From: Pseudomonas sp. FP2196
GTDB taxonomy: Bacteria > Pseudomonadota > Gammaproteobacteria > Pseudomonadales > Pseudomonadaceae
DNA length: 64,000 nt
Assembly (NCBI RefSeq): GCF_030687715.1
Contig: NZ_CP117445.1
Span: forward strand, 313,501 to 377,500
Direction of reading: 5' to 3'
Program-made: the position numbers and the translations under genes
In this document: positions 59,910 to 64,000 of the stretch, piece after piece
How positions within the stretch are numbered: the stretch's first letter is position 1
Layout: the number at the start of each line of letters is the position of its first letter
Notes under the pieces: generated by a model
What the model was told of the DNA's origin: nothing
Seen by the model: only the letters and a program-made list of their open reading frames with translations
Databases searched by the model: none

Positions 59910-62360
59910 ATGACTCAAGAACCACTAGTTCGCGAAGCAGAGGTGGCCGCATTTCGCGACGCCGTCCTGACCAAACTCACCTATGCGGTGGGCAAAGACC
60001 CCGATCACGCCTTCGATCATGACTGGTTCGAAGCCATTGCCCTGGCAGCGCGAGATCACATGGTCGAGCACTGGATGGACCACACCCGGCAGATCTACCG
60101 CAAAGGTCAGAAGCGGGTGTATTACCTCTCGCTGGAATTTCTCATCGGCCGGCTGCTCTACGACAGCCTGAGCAACCTCGGCCTGCTCGACGTTGCCCGT
60201 GAAGCCCTGACCGAGCTCGGTGTCGATCTGGAGCGTATTCGCCTGCTGGAGCCTGACGCGGCGCTCGGCAACGGTGGCCTCGGACGACTGGCGGCATGCT
60301 TTATGGAAAGCATGTCGACCCTCGGCATCGCCGGCCATGGTTACGGCATTCGTTACGAGCACGGCTTGTTCCGGCAGGCCATCGTCGATGGCTGGCAACA
60401 GGAGCAAACCGAACACTGGCTGGATTTCGGCAACCCGTGGGAGTTTGAACGGCCGGAAGTCGTTTACTCCATCGGCTTCGGCGGCAGCGTTGAAACCGTC
60501 ACCGATGCCAGCGGCAAAACCAAACAAGTCTGGTCTCCCGCCGAAACCGTCCGCGCGATTGCCTACGACACGCCGGTAGTCGGCTGGCGCGGGGCGAGCG
60601 TCAATACCTTGCGTCTGTGGCGTGCCCGGGCCATGGAAGATTTGCACCTGGAGCGTTTCAACGCCGGTGACCACCTCGGGGCCGTTGCCGAAGTGGCCCG
60701 CGCCGAAAGCATCTCCCGCGTCCTCTACCCAGCGGACAGCACCGAGGCCGGGCAAGAGTTGCGCCTGCGCCAGGAATATTTCTTTGTCGCCGCGTCGTTG
60801 CAGGATTTGCTGCGTCGCCATCGCAACATGCACACCTCGGTGTTGACCTTGGGCGATCATGCCGCGATCCAACTCAACGACACCCACCCCTCGATTGCCG
60901 TCGCCGAATTGATGCGCCAACTGGTCGACGTCTACGACGTGGCCTGGGATGCGGCGTGGCAAGTCACCGTCGACACGCTGTCGTACACCAACCACACGCT
61001 GCTGCCGGAAGCGCTGGAAACCTGGCCGGTGGGCTTGATGGAACGCATGCTGCCGCGGCACATGCAAATCATTTATCTGATCAACGCCCAGCACATCGAT
61101 TCGCTACGGGCCAAAGGCATCCACGATTTCGACGTGCTGCGCGCCGTATCGCTGATCGAGGAAGACAACGGTCGCCGTGTACGCATGGGTAACCTCGCAT
61201 TCCTTGGTTCGCACAGCGTCAACGGCGTGTCCGGATTGCACACGCAACTGATGCGCAGCACGGTGTTCTCCGAGTTGCACAAGTTGTATCCGGATCGGAT
61301 CAACAACAAAACCAACGGCATCACCTTCCGCCGCTGGCTGTATCAGGCCAACTCTGAGCTGACCTCTATGCTGGTCGACGCCCTCGGCCCGGAGTTGCTC
61401 GACAACCCTGAAGAGCGCCTGCTCGACCTGGAACCGTTCGCCGAAAAAACCGCGTTCCGCAAAGCCTTCGCCGAGCAACGTCTGCATAGCAAAAAGGCCT
61501 TGGCTTATCTGATTCACGAGCGGCTGGGAATCGCGGTCAATCCGGCGGCGATGTTCGACGTCCAAGTCAAACGGATCCACGAATACAAACGCCAGTTGCT
61601 CAACTTGATGCACACCGTGGCGCTTTATCAGGCGATTCGCGCTGAGCCTGAAGTGGACTGGGTGCCGCGCGTGAAGATCTTTGCCGGCAAGGCAGCGGCG
61701 AGTTATCACCAGGCCAAGCTGATCATCAAACTGACCAACGACATCGCCCGGGTGGTGAACAACGACCCGACCGTGCGCGGCTTGCTGAAAGTGGTGTTCC
61801 TGCCCAACTACAACGTCAGCCTGGCGGAGAGCATTATTCCGGCGGCGGATTTGTCCGAGCAGATTTCCACCGCCGGTTTCGAGGCCTCCGGCACCAGTAA
61901 CATGAAATTCGGCCTCAACGGTGCACTGACCATCGGCACGCTGGACGGTGCCAACGTGGAAATGTGCGAGCGCATCGGCGCCGAGCACATGTTCATCTTC
62001 GGCCTCAGTGCCCAGCAGGTTGAAGCGCGCAAACAGAACCACGAGTTCAGCGCGGCGCCGGACATCGCGGCGTCCCACCGCCTCAACGATGTGTTGCAGG
62101 CAATCCGCAGTGGCGTGTTCTCGCCGGATGACACTTCGCGCTACACCGGGTTGATCGATTCGCTGGTGGACTACGATCGCTTCCTGGTCTGCGCCGACTT
62201 CGATTCGTACTGGGAGGCGCAGAAGCGCGTCGAAGAGCATTGGCACGACAGCGACAACTGGTGGCGTTCGGCGGTGCTCAACACCTCGCGGATGGGCTGG
62301 TTTTCCTCTGACCGGACGATTCGCGAGTACGCCACGGATATCTGGAAAGCGCTGGAGTAA
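59910..62360 (+). CDS. glgP: Glycogen/starch phosphorylase
   Basis: An 816-residue enzyme. It has the start MTQEPLVREAEVAAFRDAVL, GNGGLGRLAACFMESMSTLG, and AGKAAASYHQAKLIIKLTND. The PLP-lysine segment is SNMKFGLNGALTIGTLDGAN and the motif LNDTHPSIAVAELMRQL is present. It breaks alpha-1,4-glucans with phosphate to glucose-1-phosphate. It stands alone here, away from other glg genes. Confidence 0.96.
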   Translation: MTQEPLVREAEVAAFRDAVLTKLTYAVGKDPDHAFDHDWFEAIALAARDHMVEHWMDHTRQIYRKGQKRVYYLSLEFLIGRLLYDSLSNLGLLDVAREALTELGVDLERIRLLEPDAALGNGGLGRLAACFMESMSTLGIAGHGYGIRYEHGLFRQAIVDGWQQEQTEHWLDFGNPWEFERPEVVYSIGFGGSVETVTDASGKTKQVWSPAETVRAIAYDTPVVGWRGASVNTLRLWRARAMEDLHLERFNAGDHLGAVAEVARAESISRVLYPADSTEAGQELRLRQEYFFVAASLQDLLRRHRNMHTSVLTLGDHAAIQLNDTHPSIAVAELMRQLVDVYDVAWDAAWQVTVDTLSYTNHTLLPEALETWPVGLMERMLPRHMQIIYLINAQHIDSLRAKGIHDFDVLRAVSLIEEDNGRRVRMGNLAFLGSHSVNGVSGLHTQLMRSTVFSELHKLYPDRINNKTNGITFRRWLYQANSELTSMLVDALGPELLDNPEERLLDLEPFAEKTAFRKAFAEQRLHSKKALAYLIHERLGIAVNPAAMFDVQVKRIHEYKRQLLNLMHTVALYQAIRAEPEVDWVPRVKIFAGKAAASYHQAKLIIKLTNDIARVVNNDPTVRGLLKVVFLPNYNVSLAESIIPAADLSEQISTAGFEASGTSNMKFGLNGALTIGTLDGANVEMCERIGAEHMFIFGLSAQQVEARKQNHEFSAAPDIAASHRLNDVLQAIRSGVFSPDDTSRYTGLIDSLVDYDRFLVCADFDSYWEAQKRVEEHWHDSDNWWRSAVLNTSRMGWFSSDRTIREYATDIWKALE

Positions 62361-62393
62361 CTTTTCGCTCGGCTCGATATACTGGCGCCCCGG

Positions 62394-62470
62394 AAAAGAT
62401 CGCAGCCTTCGGCAGCTCCTACACAGGTCATGTGAACCCCTGTAGACGCTGCCGAAGGCTGCGATCTTTT
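62394..62470. repeat. REPIN, class GATCGCAGCCTTCGGCAGCT
   Basis: AAAAGATCGCAGCCTTCGGCAGCT... pairs with ...GACGCTGCCGAAGGCTGCGATCTTTT across a 30-bp centre. Same class as 48180-48263. It lies between glgP and the last gene. Confidence 0.9.
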
Positions 62471-62526
62471 TCGATCAGGCTGCGCTAATCTTCCCGGATT
62501 GGCCTTTGCGCTTAGGGATATCGACC

Positions 62527-64000
62527 ATGCAATGGATGTTCATGTTGATCGGGCTGGTGCTCGGCTGGCTGCTCGACGAGTCGTTCAGCGCGGCGTTGTT
62601 GGGCGCGCTGCTGGGGCTGGCGATCGGGCAAGCGCTGCGCATCGCGCGGCTTGGCTCGCAGGCTGCGCATCAGCAGCATCAACTTGAACAGGCGAAGGTT
62701 GCCTTGCAGGGCATTGAGCAGCGCCTGTTTCTGCTCGAAGGTGCGCCGGTTCGTGCTACTGCCCCACCAAGCGCGGCACCGGTCAGCGAGCCATTGGTCG
62801 AACCTGTCAAAGTCGTTGAAGAGGCTCCGGCCCCGGAACTGGTCTGGGAACTGCCGGCCGAACTCGAACCGACATCCGCTGTAGCCAACCAAACCAGCCA
62901 ACCCTTGCCGGACGATGTCTGGCGTCTGGACGCCGTCACGCCCGAACCTGAACCACAACGCACCGCCGAACCCCGTGGCCCGAGCCTTATCGAGCGCGGG
63001 ATCAGCGCCGCGCGCAACTGGCTGTTCGGCGGCAACACGGTGTTGCGGGTCGGCGTGGTGCTGTTGTTTTTCGGTCTGGCCTTTCTGCTGCGCTACGCCA
63101 CTGAAGGCATGGTGGTGCCGATCGAATTGCGTTATGCCGGGGTCGCGGCTGCGGCGCTGGGCTTGCTGGCATTGGGCTGGTGGCTGCGGCACCGCAACAA
63201 CAGCTATGCGTTGATGCTGCAAGGCACCGGCATCGCGGTGTTGTACCTGACGGTGTTTGCGGCGATGCGTCTGCATCCGCTGCTTGATCCGTCTGCCGCG
63301 TTGGGATTGCTGGTGGCGGTGACGGTGTTCTCGGCGATTCTGGCGATTACCCAGGATTCCCTGGCGCTGGCGTGTGTCGCCGCGCTGGGCGGGTTTGCCG
63401 CACCGATCCTGACGTCTACCGGCGCCGGCAACCATGTCGCGCTGTTCAGTTATTTCGCTTTGCTTAACGCCGGCATTCTCACCATCGCGTGGTTCAAGGC
63501 CTGGCGGCTGCTCAACCTGATCGGCTTCGTCGGCACCTTCGGTATCGGCTTCGCCTGGGGCCTGCGCTCTTACGCGCCGGAGCTTTTGTGGAGCACCGAG
63601 CCGTTCCTGATTCTGTTCTTCCTGATGTATCTCGCCATCGGCCTGCTGTTTGCCCGGCGGAAACTGCTTGATATGCCCGATGCCCCGGCGGATGGCGATC
63701 GTGAAGCGCTGCTGAAATGGTCGGCGCGCAAGGGCGATTATGTCGACGGCACGATGCTGTTTGGCCCGCCGATTATCGGCTTCGGTTTGCAGTTTGCCTT
63801 GGTCCAGCATCTGGAATTTGCCGCGGCGTTCAGCGCCCTCGCGCTGGGCATGATCTACATGGGCCTGGCCAAGGTGTTGATGGGCGGGCGCGCTGTGTTG
63901 CTGGGCGAAACCTGTCTGGCGCTGGGGGTGATTTTCGCCAGTCTGGCGATTCCGCTGGGTCTCGATGCGCGCTGGACTTCGGCAGCCTGGGCCGTCGAAG
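62527..64000 (+). CDS. DUF2339 membrane protein (partial, C-terminus outside window)
   Basis: The frame starts MQWMFMLIGLVLGWLLDESF and is open to the window end (491 codons visible). After one helix and a short coiled coil (QHQLEQAKVALQGIEQRLFL) comes a Pro/Glu-rich linker (residues ~75-150). Then RNWLFGGNTVLRVGVVLLFF begins a series of transmembrane helices (GNTVLRVGVVLLFFGLAFLL; LGLLVAVTVFSAILAITQDS). This is the DUF2339 layout; the function is poorly known, with an envelope role likely. Confidence 0.85.
   Translation, partial: MQWMFMLIGLVLGWLLDESFSAALLGALLGLAIGQALRIARLGSQAAHQQHQLEQAKVALQGIEQRLFLLEGAPVRATAPPSAAPVSEPLVEPVKVVEEAPAPELVWELPAELEPTSAVANQTSQPLPDDVWRLDAVTPEPEPQRTAEPRGPSLIERGISAARNWLFGGNTVLRVGVVLLFFGLAFLLRYATEGMVVPIELRYAGVAAAALGLLALGWWLRHRNNSYALMLQGTGIAVLYLTVFAAMRLHPLLDPSAALGLLVAVTVFSAILAITQDSLALACVAALGGFAAPILTSTGAGNHVALFSYFALLNAGILTIAWFKAWRLLNLIGFVGTFGIGFAWGLRSYAPELLWSTEPFLILFFLMYLAIGLLFARRKLLDMPDAPADGDREALLKWSARKGDYVDGTMLFGPPIIGFGLQFALVQHLEFAAAFSALALGMIYMGLAKVLMGGRAVLLGETCLALGVIFASLAIPLGLDARWTSAAWAVE

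Overview
The window is chromosomal DNA of a fluorescent Pseudomonas (P. fluorescens group or a close relative). I base this on syntenic core blocks (hisB-hisH-DUF2164-hisA-hisF; gpmI/envC/ctpA/yibQ; rhodanese-grxC-secB; glnA/ntrBC; thiI; typA; asmA-mutY-yggX), high GC with Pseudomonas codon use, and many Pseudomonas-type REP/REPIN palindromes between genes.

Layout. 1-10.7 kb is ordinary chromosome: a partial FkbM methyltransferase, a SAM methyltransferase, a complete basic amino-acid ABC transporter (hisP-SBP-hisQ-hisM), a GABA-type permease, two tandem paralogous small proteins, an alpha/beta hydrolase, a wrecked DUF1016/PDDEXK nuclease pseudogene, a YceK-like lipoprotein and a small membrane protein. 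10.78-29.82 kb is a 19-kb mobile element inserted in the 3' end of tRNA-Phe(GAA). 29.8-64 kb is chromosome again: yggX/mutY/asmA, a frameshifted panZ, an OFA-family MFS transporter, the histidine genes, a Vps62-like protein, an envelope/peptidoglycan operon, gpmI, grxC/secB, trmL, ntrBC, glnA, thiI, typA, glgP and the start of a DUF2339 membrane protein.

The mobile element looks like a P4-like phage satellite. From the tRNA inward it has a DUF4102 tyrosine integrase, a coiled-coil protein, AlpA, a winged-helix-like protein, KilA-N, an Ash-like protein, several small proteins, a Toprim primase (frameshifted), a DUF927 helicase, and an iteron-rich putative replication origin with GGGGGAAC repeats. 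It has no capsid, terminase or portal genes, but it does carry a lone lambda-gpI-like tail assembly gene plus a phage lipoprotein. Its left half is cargo: an S-type pyocin DNase with immunity protein, a membrane protein, two unknown proteins (one with a HEPN-like motif), and a three-gene cluster with two glycine-rich GGxGG proteins.

The most unusual observation is a set of short repeat modules in the noncoding gaps of the cargo region (12.8-13.5, 14.6-14.9, 15.8-15.9 kb). Each module has one inverted copy followed by two or three direct copies of a 6-9 bp word at 10-13 bp period, and nearly every module has its own word. The same layout forms the presumptive integrase arm sites at both ends of the island. 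They may be fossil arm sites of other integrases, or a family of covarying structured elements. All functional calls are from sequence reading alone; no database search was run.
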